A DNA stretch of 64,000 nucleotides from DVEG01 sp964405435 (GTDB taxonomy: Bacteria; Cyanobacteriota; Cyanobacteriia; Cyanobacteriales; Oscillatoriaceae). How positions within the stretch are numbered: position 1 is the stretch's first letter; the number at the start of each line of letters is the position of its first letter. Shown here piece by piece: positions 42,612-50,148 of this stretch. A program made the translations under genes and the position numbers. The notes beneath the pieces are model-generated. The model had not been told where the DNA came from. It searched no databases and saw only the letters and a list, made by a program, of their open reading frames with translations. The DNA lies in contig CAYOOD010000005.1 in the NCBI GenBank assembly GCA_964405435.1, positions 62,001 to 126,000 of the forward strand. The letters run 5' to 3'.

Positions 42612-44108
42612 ATGGGGACTGCACCGCTGACATGCCTGAATTACATCGATGGCCAATGGTTGCCCGCCCAATCGGGAGCCACCCTCAAAAGTCGCAATCC
42701 TTCTGACTGGCGGGAACTGGTGGCGACGTTTCCCCGTTCGGTGGCGGTGGATGCGGATGCGGCGGTGGAAGCGTGCCGCAAGGCGTACAAGAGCTGGCGG
42801 CTCGTCCCCGCCCCGGCACGCGCGGAACTGATCTATCGGGTGGGCGAACTGCTGGGCGATCGCAAAGAAGAACTCGCCCAACTAATTAGTAGAGAAATGG
42901 GCAAGCCCCTCACCGAAGCCCGGGGCGACGTGCAAGAAGGCATTGACTGCGCCTTTTACTATGCTGGAGAAGGTCGCCGACTCTTCGGACAAACCACCAC
43001 TTCGGAAATGGGCAATAAATTTGCCATGACGGTACGCCAGCCGGTGGGAGTCTGCGCCCTGATTGCGCCGTGGAATTTCCCCGTCGCCATTCCCTGCTGG
43101 AAGGCGATGCCCGCCCTGGTTTGCGGCAATGCCATCATCCTCAAACCCGCCGAAGACACCCCCGCCACTGCTACCTTCCTGATTCAGATTTTTCACGACG
43201 CAGGCTTTCCCCCGGGCGTCGTCAACTTGCTGCACGGCATCGGCGAAGAAGCAGGGCAAGCCCTAGTAGAACATCCCGGCGTCGATTTAGTCTCGTTTAC
43301 CGGTTCTTCGGAAACGGGGGCAAAGGTGGCGGCGATTTGCGCGAGCACCCACAAGCGCGTCTGTCTGGAAATGGGCGGCAAAAATGCTCAAATCGTCATG
43401 GAAGATGCCGATTTGGAACTGGCGCTAGAAGGGGCGCTCTGGGGAGCCTTCGGCACGAGCGGGCAGCGGTGTACTGCCACGAGCCGCCTAATCCTGCACC
43501 GGGAGATTAAAAGTAAATTCACGTCGCTACTGCTCGATCGCCTCAATCGCTTGCGCCTCGGCGTTGGCAATGACCCCAACACGCAAATAGGGCCAATTAT
43601 CAACGCCTCGCAGTTACAGCGCATCAGCGATTATGTCGAAATCGCGCGCCGCGAAGGAGCCAAAATTCTAGTCGGCGGCGAAGTGGTGGCAGATGGAGAC
43701 TTAAAACACGGTTATTTCTTTCAACCAACCATTCTAGATAACGTCACCCCCGACATGCGCGTGGCGCGGGAGGAAATCTTCGGGCCGGTGGTAAGCTTAA
43801 TAGAAGTGAATTCGTTTGAAGAAGCGATCGCCATCCTCAACGATACCCCCTACGGCTTGTCTTCCTCCATCTATACCCGCGATATCAACCGCGCCTTTCA
43901 AGCCATCCGCGACATCGAAGCCGGCATCACCTACATAAATGGCCCCACCATCGGCGCAGAAGTCCACTTGCCCTTTGGCGGCGTCAAGCAAACCGGAAAC
44001 GGACACCGCGAAGCTGGAACAGCCGCCCTCGACGTCTTTACCGAATGGAAGACGGTTTATATCGATTATTCCGGGCGCTTGCAGCGAGCCCAAATTGACA
44101 ATCACTGA
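42612..44108 (+). CDS. NAD(P)-dependent aldehyde dehydrogenase (semialdehyde type)
   Basis: 498 residues of the ALDH superfamily. Catalytic residues are E253 in LEMGGKNAQ and nucleophile C287 in GTSGQRCTATSR; the cofactor fold includes APWNFPVA and KPAEDTP. The C-terminal EEIFGPVV and PFGGVKQTGNGHREAG are typical. Sequence text resembles semialdehyde dehydrogenases acting on succinate, 2-oxoglutarate or aminoadipate semialdehyde; the exact substrate is not readable. Start ATG 42612, with AAGGAGAG about 7 nt upstream. In context with the aminotransferase (45833) and DUF1338 protein (47342), oxidation of 2-aminoadipate 6-semialdehyde is a sensible hypothesis. Succinate semialdehyde oxidation in a GABA shunt is the main alternative. 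The flavoprotein gene follows after 71 bp. Confidence 0.9.
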   Translation: MGTAPLTCLNYIDGQWLPAQSGATLKSRNPSDWRELVATFPRSVAVDADAAVEACRKAYKSWRLVPAPARAELIYRVGELLGDRKEELAQLISREMGKPLTEARGDVQEGIDCAFYYAGEGRRLFGQTTTSEMGNKFAMTVRQPVGVCALIAPWNFPVAIPCWKAMPALVCGNAIILKPAEDTPATATFLIQIFHDAGFPPGVVNLLHGIGEEAGQALVEHPGVDLVSFTGSSETGAKVAAICASTHKRVCLEMGGKNAQIVMEDADLELALEGALWGAFGTSGQRCTATSRLILHREIKSKFTSLLLDRLNRLRLGVGNDPNTQIGPIINASQLQRISDYVEIARREGAKILVGGEVVADGDLKHGYFFQPTILDNVTPDMRVAREEIFGPVVSLIEVNSFEEAIAILNDTPYGLSSSIYTRDINRAFQAIRDIEAGITYINGPTIGAEVHLPFGGVKQTGNGHREAGTAALDVFTEWKTVYIDYSGRLQRAQIDNH

Positions 44109-44179
44109 GCGAGAGTCACTAGCGCTGAGGAATGCGACAATCTCATCAAGCTGTCATCCCACTACATGAGGAGTAAGTA

Positions 44180-44761
44180 ATGACAAACACGCCAAAAATT
44201 CTCGCCTTTGCTGGCAGTACCCGCTCTGGCTCGCTGAATAAGCAGCTCGTGAAAATAGCTGCGGCGGGAGCCAGAGCAGCAGGAGCAGACGTGACGTATG
44301 TGGATTTGCGCGACTTGCCGATGCCGCTCTACGACGCAGATTTAGAGGAGCGCGAAGGCATTCCCGAACCTGCCCGCAAGTTCAAAGATTTGATGCTGGC
44401 GCACAATGGGCTGTTAATCGCCTCTCCCGAATACAATAGCTCTTACAGTGGCGTGTTGAAAAATGCCATTGATTGGGCGTCGCGCCCCTATCCCGGCGAA
44501 GGGATGTTAGCGGCTTTTAACGGCAAAGTGGCAGCGATTATGAGCGCGTCGCCTGGAGGGCTCGGCGGGTTGCGCGGCTTGGCAAACTTGCGATCGCTCC
44601 TTAGCAATATTAACGTTCTGGTGATTCCCGAACAAAAAGCCATTCCCAATGCTTTTGCAGCTTTCGATAGCGATGGCAATTTGAAAGACCCCAAAGAACA
44701 GCAAGCCGTTGAAAATATCGGCGCTAAAGTAGCCAGTCTACTTGCTAAATTAAGTGCGTAA
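44180..44761 (+). CDS. NAD(P)H-dependent FMN reductase (flavodoxin-like quinone/chromate reductase family)
   Basis: 193 residues of the NADPH-dependent FMN reductase family (FMN_red; ChrR/YieF/azoreductase group). The phosphate-binding loop AGSTRSGSLNKQL begins at residue 10, and SPEYNSSYSGVLKNAIDWASR is the conserved flavin/dimer segment. These cytosolic enzymes reduce quinones, chromate or azo compounds by two electrons, often protecting from oxidative stress. Start ATG 44180, with GAGGAG close upstream. It lies 71 bp after the aldehyde dehydrogenase in the same direction and may be co-transcribed. A hairpin repeat 20 bp after the stop separates it from the convergent oxidoreductase. Confidence 0.9.
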   Translation: MTNTPKILAFAGSTRSGSLNKQLVKIAAAGARAAGADVTYVDLRDLPMPLYDADLEEREGIPEPARKFKDLMLAHNGLLIASPEYNSSYSGVLKNAIDWASRPYPGEGMLAAFNGKVAAIMSASPGGLGGLRGLANLRSLLSNINVLVIPEQKAIPNAFAAFDSDGNLKDPKEQQAVENIGAKVASLLAKLSA

Positions 44762-44781
44762 TTTCGCGCGATCGCGGTTAT

Positions 44782-44810
44782 CTCGTTCCCAGATTTTACC
44801 TGGGAACGAA
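44782..44810. terminator. Family-B hairpin between convergent genes, probable terminator
   Basis: CTCGTTCCCAG and CTGGGAACGA pair across ATTTTAC, between the stops at 44761 and 44824. It is the same element class as at 21147 and 25011. Confidence 0.7.
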
Positions 44811-44823
44811 GCCAATAATACGC

Positions 44824-45468
44824 TTAGCGTTTGACAAGCGTAATGGCAAAATCAGGCCCCAATTTTTGGAAAAAAGCCAGGTTAATCCAAAGCATTGCCA
44901 GGGGTTCGATCAATCGAGCTTTAGACAAAGCTCCGACATCTACCACGTCAAAACCAATATCTCGCGCCAGAGAAGCAACCGCTTTTTTAGCATCTTCGTC
45001 GTCGCCGCAAATAAAAGCAGTTTCCGTTACCGAACCGAATTTGACATTTTCCAAATGCCCAAAAAAGATGTGATTGAATGCTTTAACTACTCGCGCCCCA
45101 GTTGCCCACTTGGCGACTTCTTCTGCGGCGGATGTCGCGTATCCGAGCGTCAAACCTGCGGCTAGCGACTCCGGAGAGTTTCCCAGCGGATTCGTACAGT
45201 CAATGAGAATTTTGCCGCTCAAATCGCCGGCGTTCTGAATGGCAAGCTGCGTCGCTTCCCAAGGAGTCGCCACTGCGATGACTTCTCCGCTCGCTGCGGC
45301 TTCTTGAATGCTGCCGACTCGCGCCTTTCCTTGCGTAGAGTCGATTAATGCTTCCGCTTTTGAGCTGCGCGGATCTCGCAGTCCGAACAAAATATCGTGG
45401 CCTTTTTGCGCCCAGATGCGCCCCAGGGTGCCCCCAACTTTGCCTGCACCAATAATACCGATTTTCAT
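44824..45468 (-). CDS. NADP oxidoreductase, F420-dependent (NpdG/F420_oxidored) family
   Basis: 214 residues. The N-terminal Rossmann fold starts MKIGIIGAGKVGGTLGR, and the NADP-preferring loop after beta-2 is GLRDPRSSK. Further family segments are AVATPWEAT, IDCTNPL and VVKAFNHIFFGHLEN. Members outside F420-producing organisms are annotated as NADPH-dependent reductases or dinucleotide-binding proteins; typical cyanobacteria use F420 (8-hydroxy-5-deazaflavin) mainly in photolyase. A true F420 function is therefore uncertain. Start ATG 45468. It is convergent with the FMN reductase and divergent from the aminotransferase. A role in redox cofactor exchange alongside its flavoprotein neighbour is only a guess. 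Confidence 0.82.
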   Translation of the reverse strand: MKIGIIGAGKVGGTLGRIWAQKGHDILFGLRDPRSSKAEALIDSTQGKARVGSIQEAAASGEVIAVATPWEATQLAIQNAGDLSGKILIDCTNPLGNSPESLAAGLTLGYATSAAEEVAKWATGARVVKAFNHIFFGHLENVKFGSVTETAFICGDDEDAKKAVASLARDIGFDVVDVGALSKARLIEPLAMLWINLAFFQKLGPDFAITLVKR

Positions 45469-45832
45469 GCGTCACCTGTTTTGTTGTGGTTAGCGGCTAG
45501 CCGTCAAATAGCTTAATTTTACGATTCTACAAGGCAGGCATGAAGCGTTAGCTATCGCGCGGATCGAATCACCCCGGCTCGTATCGGGTAGGCAAATTAG
45601 CTGCGAGGGGGCGAAGGGGGGTTCGCGGCAGAGCGGTGAAGTGCGGTGCAGGGTGAATGATATTACCTATCTAAAAAAATTTTGTATCAAAACAGACATT
45701 TATTCAGCGCTACCAACCCGACGTTTTAGAAAAGATTTGTTACGGTATTAATAATTATTTAATTTTCTTCCCCATCGCCGGAGAGGACGGACTTGGGGGC
45801 TTGCCGCACGCGAGTAAAAGGAGAAAGAAATT
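45469..45832. other. Divergent intergenic region, no gene seen
   Basis: 364 bp between the NADP oxidoreductase (minus) and the aminotransferase (plus). AT-rich in its right half (about 45660-45770), where the aminotransferase promoter is expected. No clear sigma-70 pair or palindrome was found. Confidence 0.5.
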
Positions 45833-47140
45833 ATGCTTAGCATCCAAAGCAACCGCACGCTGCCTCGCACTCCCCATCTGATAACATCTTTACCAGGCCC
45901 CCGCGCGCGATCGCTCGTGGAACGCGATCGCGCCGTGACTTCCCCCTCCTACACGCGCGGCTACCCACTCGTGGTGGCGAGGGGCGAAGGCTGTATGCTC
46001 GAAGACGCAGACGGCAACGTGTTTCTCGACATGACAGCGGGAATCGCCGTCACCGCCACCGGGCACGCGCACCCGGAAGTTGTGGCGGCGATTCAGGAAC
46101 AGGCGGCGAAGCTGCTGCACATGTCGGGGACGGATTTTTACTACGAGCCGATGGTGGAGTTGGCGGAAAGCTTGGCGAAGCGGGCTCCTTTTCCCAACGG
46201 CGCTCGCGTGTTTTTCAGCAATTCCGGTGCTGAATCGAACGAAGGCGCGCTCAAACTGGCTCGCTACTATACGGGGCGATCGCAAATCGTCGCCTTTCTG
46301 GGAGCCTTCCACGGGCGCACTTACGGCGCGATGTCCCTGACGGGCTCCAAAGCCGTGCAGCGCAAAAATTTTGGCCCCTTGTTACCGGGCGTCACTCACA
46401 TTCCCTACGGCACTCACGAAAGCTTGGATTATTTGGAACACAAGCTTTTTCCTGCCGTGCTGCCGCCCTCTGAAATCGCCGCGATTGTCGTCGAGCCGAT
46501 TCAAGGAGAAGGGGGTTACATCGTGCCGGAAGATGGCTTTTTAGAAAGGATTCGCCGGATATGCGATCGCCACGGCATCCTCATGGCGGTTGATGAAGTC
46601 CAGGCAGGCATGGGGCGCGCGGGCAAACTCTTCGCGATCGAACACTGGGGCGTCATGCCCGATATCATTACTCTAGCGAAAGGCATCGCCAGCGGCTTGC
46701 CTTTGGGCGCAATTCTGGCCCGCCCCGAACTGATGACCTGGCCACCGGGCTCTCACGCCACCACTTTCGGCGGCAATCCGGTTGCCTGCGCCGCCGCTAA
46801 CGTCACGCTGCGACTGCTGGAAAACGGGCTGATTGACAATGCCCGCAAAATGGGAGAATTCTTGCAAGCAGGTCTGAGCAAACTAGCGCAGCGATTTGAC
46901 CGAGTTTCTCCCCCGCGCGGCAAAGGGCTGATGGTGGCGATCGATTTGCTCGATTCCGAGGGCAATCCCGACGGGCACCTGCGCGATCGCGTTGTAGACG
47001 CCGCCTTCTACAAAGGCTTGTTGCTGCTCGGTTGTGGAAAAGGAGCGATTCGTTTTTGCCCGCCGCTAGTGATCGACAGCGAACAGATTCAAGTTGCCTT
47101 GGAGATACTCGCCGGCGTGTTGCAAGAAACTCTGCCTTGA
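45833..47140 (+). CDS. Class III PLP-dependent omega-aminotransferase
   Basis: 435 residues. The PLP lysine is K283 in ITLAKGIASGLPLG; other marks are FFSNSGAESNEGALKLAR, FHGRTYGAMSLTG, EPIQGEGGY and VDEVQAGMGR. The N-terminal PGPRARSLVERDRAVTSPSY is characteristic of a clade (archaea, Deinococcus and others) containing ornithine delta-, lysine epsilon- and 4-aminobutyrate aminotransferases, not the ArgD acetylornithine enzyme. Start ATG 45833, with AAAGGAG 8 nt upstream. The DUF1338 gene follows 200 bp later in the same direction, and a semialdehyde dehydrogenase lies 1.7 kb upstream. Lysine 6-aminotransferase is therefore my favoured role, with GABA or ornithine transamination as alternatives. 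The substrate cannot be decided from sequence alone. Confidence 0.88.
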   Translation: MLSIQSNRTLPRTPHLITSLPGPRARSLVERDRAVTSPSYTRGYPLVVARGEGCMLEDADGNVFLDMTAGIAVTATGHAHPEVVAAIQEQAAKLLHMSGTDFYYEPMVELAESLAKRAPFPNGARVFFSNSGAESNEGALKLARYYTGRSQIVAFLGAFHGRTYGAMSLTGSKAVQRKNFGPLLPGVTHIPYGTHESLDYLEHKLFPAVLPPSEIAAIVVEPIQGEGGYIVPEDGFLERIRRICDRHGILMAVDEVQAGMGRAGKLFAIEHWGVMPDIITLAKGIASGLPLGAILARPELMTWPPGSHATTFGGNPVACAAANVTLRLLENGLIDNARKMGEFLQAGLSKLAQRFDRVSPPRGKGLMVAIDLLDSEGNPDGHLRDRVVDAAFYKGLLLLGCGKGAIRFCPPLVIDSEQIQVALEILAGVLQETLP

Positions 47141-47144
47141 AAAT

Positions 47145-47174
47145 AGTGCTGAGTGCTGAGTGCTGAGTGCTGAG
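47145..47174. repeat. Heptanucleotide tandem repeat (AGTGCTG)n
   Basis: Four copies of AGTGCTG plus AG directly after the aminotransferase stop. A related heptamer (GTGTTGA)n follows pstS at 62972. Typical short tandem repeat of filamentous cyanobacteria. Confidence 0.85.
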
Positions 47175-47280
47175 TAGAAGACAAGTGATAAAGTGAAAAA
47201 GTGACGGAGTGAGGCAGTCTGGAATAGTTGCATTCGTGACGGTGCGTGAAGTTCATCGCGACTGCCTTGAAAAACACTTC

Positions 47281-47309
47281 TCTGCTTTCTCTGCGTTCTT
47301 TGCGGTTCG
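47281..47309. repeat. Dispersed repeat, family C
   Basis: CTGCTTTCTCTGCGTTC, then TTTGCGGTTCG, just upstream of the DUF1338 gene. Translation through it creates an apparent N-terminal extension of that gene from 47246, which I reject. Confidence 0.65.
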
Positions 47310-47341
47310 TTCCAGCGGAATTACCCGCTTTAAAACCCAAT

Positions 47342-48271
47342 ATGAAACAAGTACAAATTGCCCGTCAGCTCTGGGACAAACTCTGGGAAGATTACAGCGC
47401 CCGGGTGCATTATGCCCGCATTTACCAGCAGGCGATCGCCTCAGCGGGCGGAACGATGGCGAACGATCACATCGCCTTTCGCTCCCTGCGCATGAGCGTC
47501 GATAGTTCGCAAGGGAAAATCAAGCTGGGTATCGAATATCTGGCTCGGATTGTAGAAGCGCTGGGTTACTCGGTGGCGGGGGAATTATATTTCCCGGAAC
47601 AGAAACTTTACGCGCGGCATTACCGGCATCCGGAGCAGGAACGTTTCGACTTGCCGAAATTATTTATCAGCGAATTGATTGTAGACGAGCTGCCGGATCG
47701 AATAGCCCAGCTCATTTGGGAGACGGTTACGGCGCGTTTGGCGGTAGAAACGCCGCCCCTCAAAGCGATCGCGACTGCCAAAACCGACGCGGAAGTCGAG
47801 CCAATCGCCGAGCAACTGAAACGGGTATTTTCCCGCCCGTGGAATCCGCCCCGGCGCTATCTTTTGGAAACCGTGAACGTGGCGACTCAGTACGGGGCTT
47901 GGGTGCTGCTGCACGGGTACGCCGTCAATCATTTTACCGGCTATATCAACCGTCAGAATGCGCCGCAATACCCGGATATCGAGAGTACGGCAAAGGCGCT
48001 CAAAGAGCGCGGCGTGCCGATGAAAGCCGAAATAGAAGGCGCTCCCGAATGCGGTTTGCGCCAAACTGCCACGCAAGCAGTTAAGGAAAGTGTCGCGGTA
48101 CTCGACGATAGCAGTGGCGAGGAGATGCAGATTCCTTGGACTTATGCTTATTTTGAAATGGCTCAGCGCTACCCGGTGGAAATTGCCCCCGGGCAGAGCG
48201 CTCTGTTTGACGGCTTTCTCGGAGCGAATGCTACAAATTTATTTGAAATGACTCGCCAAGCCAGTCAGTGA
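47342..48271 (+). CDS. hglS: DUF1338 protein, HglS/YdcJ-type 2-oxoadipate dioxygenase/decarboxylase
   Basis: 309 residues from the ATG at 47342; the longer frame from 47246 is repeat-derived. DUF1338 proteins (bacterial HglS, plant FLO7) are Fe(II) enzymes with a vicinal-oxygen-chelate-like fold that convert 2-oxoadipate to D-2-hydroxyglutarate in lysine catabolism. Candidate metal ligands are visible: H43 in NDHIAFRSL (with the substrate arginine R47 four residues later), H197 in YAVNHFTGYINR, and E272 in YAYFEMAQRYP. The order H, H, E with H-x3-R matches the family. No good Shine-Dalgarno is seen. It follows the omega-aminotransferase in the same direction and ends in a strong terminator. 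This is the clearest sign that the neighbourhood handles lysine or 2-aminoadipate. Confidence 0.83.
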   Translation: MKQVQIARQLWDKLWEDYSARVHYARIYQQAIASAGGTMANDHIAFRSLRMSVDSSQGKIKLGIEYLARIVEALGYSVAGELYFPEQKLYARHYRHPEQERFDLPKLFISELIVDELPDRIAQLIWETVTARLAVETPPLKAIATAKTDAEVEPIAEQLKRVFSRPWNPPRRYLLETVNVATQYGAWVLLHGYAVNHFTGYINRQNAPQYPDIESTAKALKERGVPMKAEIEGAPECGLRQTATQAVKESVAVLDDSSGEEMQIPWTYAYFEMAQRYPVEIAPGQSALFDGFLGANATNLFEMTRQASQ

Positions 48272-48274
48272 ATT

Positions 48275-48320
48275 GAGAAACCCGGTTTCTCGAAGCAACC
48301 GGGTTTCTGAGTGTTTTTTT
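48275..48320 (+). terminator. Family-A hairpin terminator after the DUF1338 gene
   Basis: AGAAACCCGGTT pairs with AACCGGGTTTCT, followed by GAGTG and seven T, starting 4 bp after the stop codon. Here the dispersed repeat clearly serves as an intrinsic terminator. Confidence 0.85.
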
Positions 48321-48346
48321 TACATCGGCGAGTTTTTTAAAGAAGT

Positions 48347-48916
48347 TCAGCCATCAAAATCGGGTTGTAACGATCGCTTGGGAAGAGAAGAAGCGGGCGG
48401 CTCGTCGTCGTTGAGAATCTGTTTGAGGGCACCGAGGATTTCCCCTCCGGTACTCTTTCCTAAAATTTGCCGTTCTGGGAAAAAGTCGGGTTGCTCCAGA
48501 TAGCGGGAGATCGCGTCGCCGACTTGCTGGGCAATCAACTCTTGCAGTTTTTGCCGCGCGCGCGATCGCTGAAATTCTGCCCCTTCCGAAGTTGTCGCGT
48601 ACAGGGGCGGGAGGCGATTCAAAGCATAGGCGGCGATATCGCCGATATCCAAAACTTGATGCTCGGTTGCTTCTATTTCTGCCACCCGCGCGATTGTTTC
48701 TGCAATCACCAACTCTTCCATGACGTTGATAAATTGCTTGCGCGGCAAGACGGTTACTTCCCCGATTAACAGAGCCTCCATCAAGCGATCGAGCGCCATG
48801 TATTCTTCGATGGACAATTCAGAAGCCATGTTGCAAATGCGCCCGACTTCTGCTTCCATTGCAGGAGTTAGATAACCGTCCCGCAAACACTGTTCGACAA
48901 TCTTTTCTATACTCAT
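48347..48916 (-). CDS. ComFB-domain protein, CdgR-like c-di-GMP receptor
   Basis: 189 residues. The ComFB core is at about 60-115: FINVMEELVIAETIARV and the hallmark DIGDIAAYALNRLPPLYATTSEG. Cyanobacterial ComFB proteins (CdgR type) have been described as c-di-GMP receptors affecting motility, competence or cell size. The N-terminal 55 residues are helical and acidic (IVEQCLRDGYLTPAMEAEV), shared with cyanobacterial members. The C-terminus contains an extra helical tail and a serine/proline end. Start ATG 48916. A GGDEF-EAL enzyme at 11166 in this window could supply or remove the ligand. The gene is convergent with the DUF1338 gene and appears monocistronic. Confidence 0.85.
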   Translation of the reverse strand: MSIEKIVEQCLRDGYLTPAMEAEVGRICNMASELSIEEYMALDRLMEALLIGEVTVLPRKQFINVMEELVIAETIARVAEIEATEHQVLDIGDIAAYALNRLPPLYATTSEGAEFQRSRARQKLQELIAQQVGDAISRYLEQPDFFPERQILGKSTGGEILGALKQILNDDEPPASSLPKRSLQPDFDG

Positions 48917-49431
48917 TAAACTTTTTGGTAGAATTTAGTGGCTGCCATTTTTTACAAGAAATTCAGCGCAGTGAACTGTCCAGATAACCGGGCGAATGAC
49001 TCGACGAATGGTGCAGCCATTCTCCCCGCCTGCCGTGCTGCGATCCGAACAGACTATGCAAAGTGGGCGAGAAAGCGCTCGCGCGCGAGCATCCCACAGT
49101 CTGGCTAGCTGGCTATCGACCTATTTTAAAGCAGCAGTGCGGGATTCGATCGCATTCCCCCTTGCAGTGAAAAATTAAATTATTCTATTGATGCAGGGAA
49201 CAGACGAGATCGGCACCGTCGAGAAAACTGGCGCGCTCGTTGATGCGGCACTCCCCTGAAATCGCGCGATCGGGCGCGCGATCGGGCGCGCGATTGGGCG
49301 AGCGGACGCCCGCAGGAACGGGCGCGGGGCGCGGCGCACTCTGGCACAGACAGGCATCGTATCATAAAGGACGGGGCAAGACAAGAGAGGCGCGGCACGC
49401 TGAAAAAAATCTCTCGGTTTCGCCCGAATAT
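48917..49431. other. 515-bp intergenic region with a 12-bp GC-rich tandem repeat, no gene seen
   Basis: Lies between the end of the CHAT operon and the ComFB gene start, both on the minus strand, so it holds the ComFB promoter. At 49267-49302 three copies of CGATCGGGCGCG (the last imperfect) stand in tandem. Two short minus-strand frames here (49175-49489) overlap the repeat and are arginine-rich artefacts. Confidence 0.55.
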
Positions 49432-50148
49432 TTATTGCCGAATGCTCTCGCGCGGCAAAATTCCCGGCAAAGATGTCGGCGAAGAACACAATTTTTGAGG
49501 GAGGATTTCGACGAAGTTGGCGAGTTCGGGGGAGGGATTTTTCACGGAAAAAGCTTCCTGCAAAGCATCCGCCCAGAGTTTTTGCTGCGCGAAATAATCC
49601 GCACGCTCTCTGGCGATCGCTTCTGACAAATCCCCGCGCGATTCCCCAGAGTGCTGCGCTTCACGCAGCGGCGCTTCCAGCTCCGCCAGTTGCTTGGCAA
49701 TCCGATCGCGCTTCTCGCGTTCCATCACGCGAAACGGAATAATCAGCGAGGGGATTTTCGATTCGTCTTCAAATATCACCCAATCGTAAATTTGACTGGG
49801 TTGCAAGGGCTTTCCTTGATAGAAAATACTGCGATCGCTTGGCTTGATAGCAGCCTGCCAGAGCACCTCCTGAGCGTCGCGCGATCGCACCTCCATTCGC
49901 GCCGCAAATCCCTGCCAGAGCAACAAAGGGCGCTCGTTCCAAATTTCTCGAATTTCGCCGAGCACCGAAGGCGCGATCGCGCAAAAATCCCCCCGCGAAC
50001 CGCCATTTTCTGGCGGTACGGGCGGCTCGTCGCGATCGAAAATCTCCTGCCAAGACGCCTGAGCAACAGCATTTTGAACGGGCAAACCCGACAAACAGGC
50101 GATCGCAGCCGCCAGCAGTGCCCGCATTATCCAGTTAAGTTTTCGCAT
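49432..50148 (-). CDS. Exported protein of the CHAT-CHASE2 locus (DUF928-like)
   Basis: 238 residues. A signal peptide (RALLAAAIACLSGLPVQNAVA, cleavage probably after AVA near residue 29) marks it as exported. The mature part contains GSRGDFCAIAPSVLGEI, DRSIFYQGKPLQPSQIYDW and a helical MEREKRDRIAKQLAELE; these remind me of the DUF928 family that accompanies CHAT-CHASE2 genes in cyanobacteria. The start overlaps the end of the CHAT-CHASE2 gene by 14 bp, so it is the last gene of that operon. Its periplasmic location would let it meet the extracytoplasmic CHASE2 domain. No enzymatic motif is visible. The family name is a recollection and moderately certain; export and operon position are directly seen. 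Confidence 0.78.
   Translation of the reverse strand: MRKLNWIMRALLAAAIACLSGLPVQNAVAQASWQEIFDRDEPPVPPENGGSRGDFCAIAPSVLGEIREIWNERPLLLWQGFAARMEVRSRDAQEVLWQAAIKPSDRSIFYQGKPLQPSQIYDWVIFEDESKIPSLIIPFRVMEREKRDRIAKQLAELEAPLREAQHSGESRGDLSEAIARERADYFAQQKLWADALQEAFSVKNPSPELANFVEILPQKLCSSPTSLPGILPRESIRQ

Noticed and set aside
49175..49489. 104-codon minus-strand frame rich in RARPIARPIARPIARF
   Set aside because: The apparent protein repeat is the 12-bp GC-rich DNA repeat at 49267; it overlaps the exported-protein gene and has no other support.
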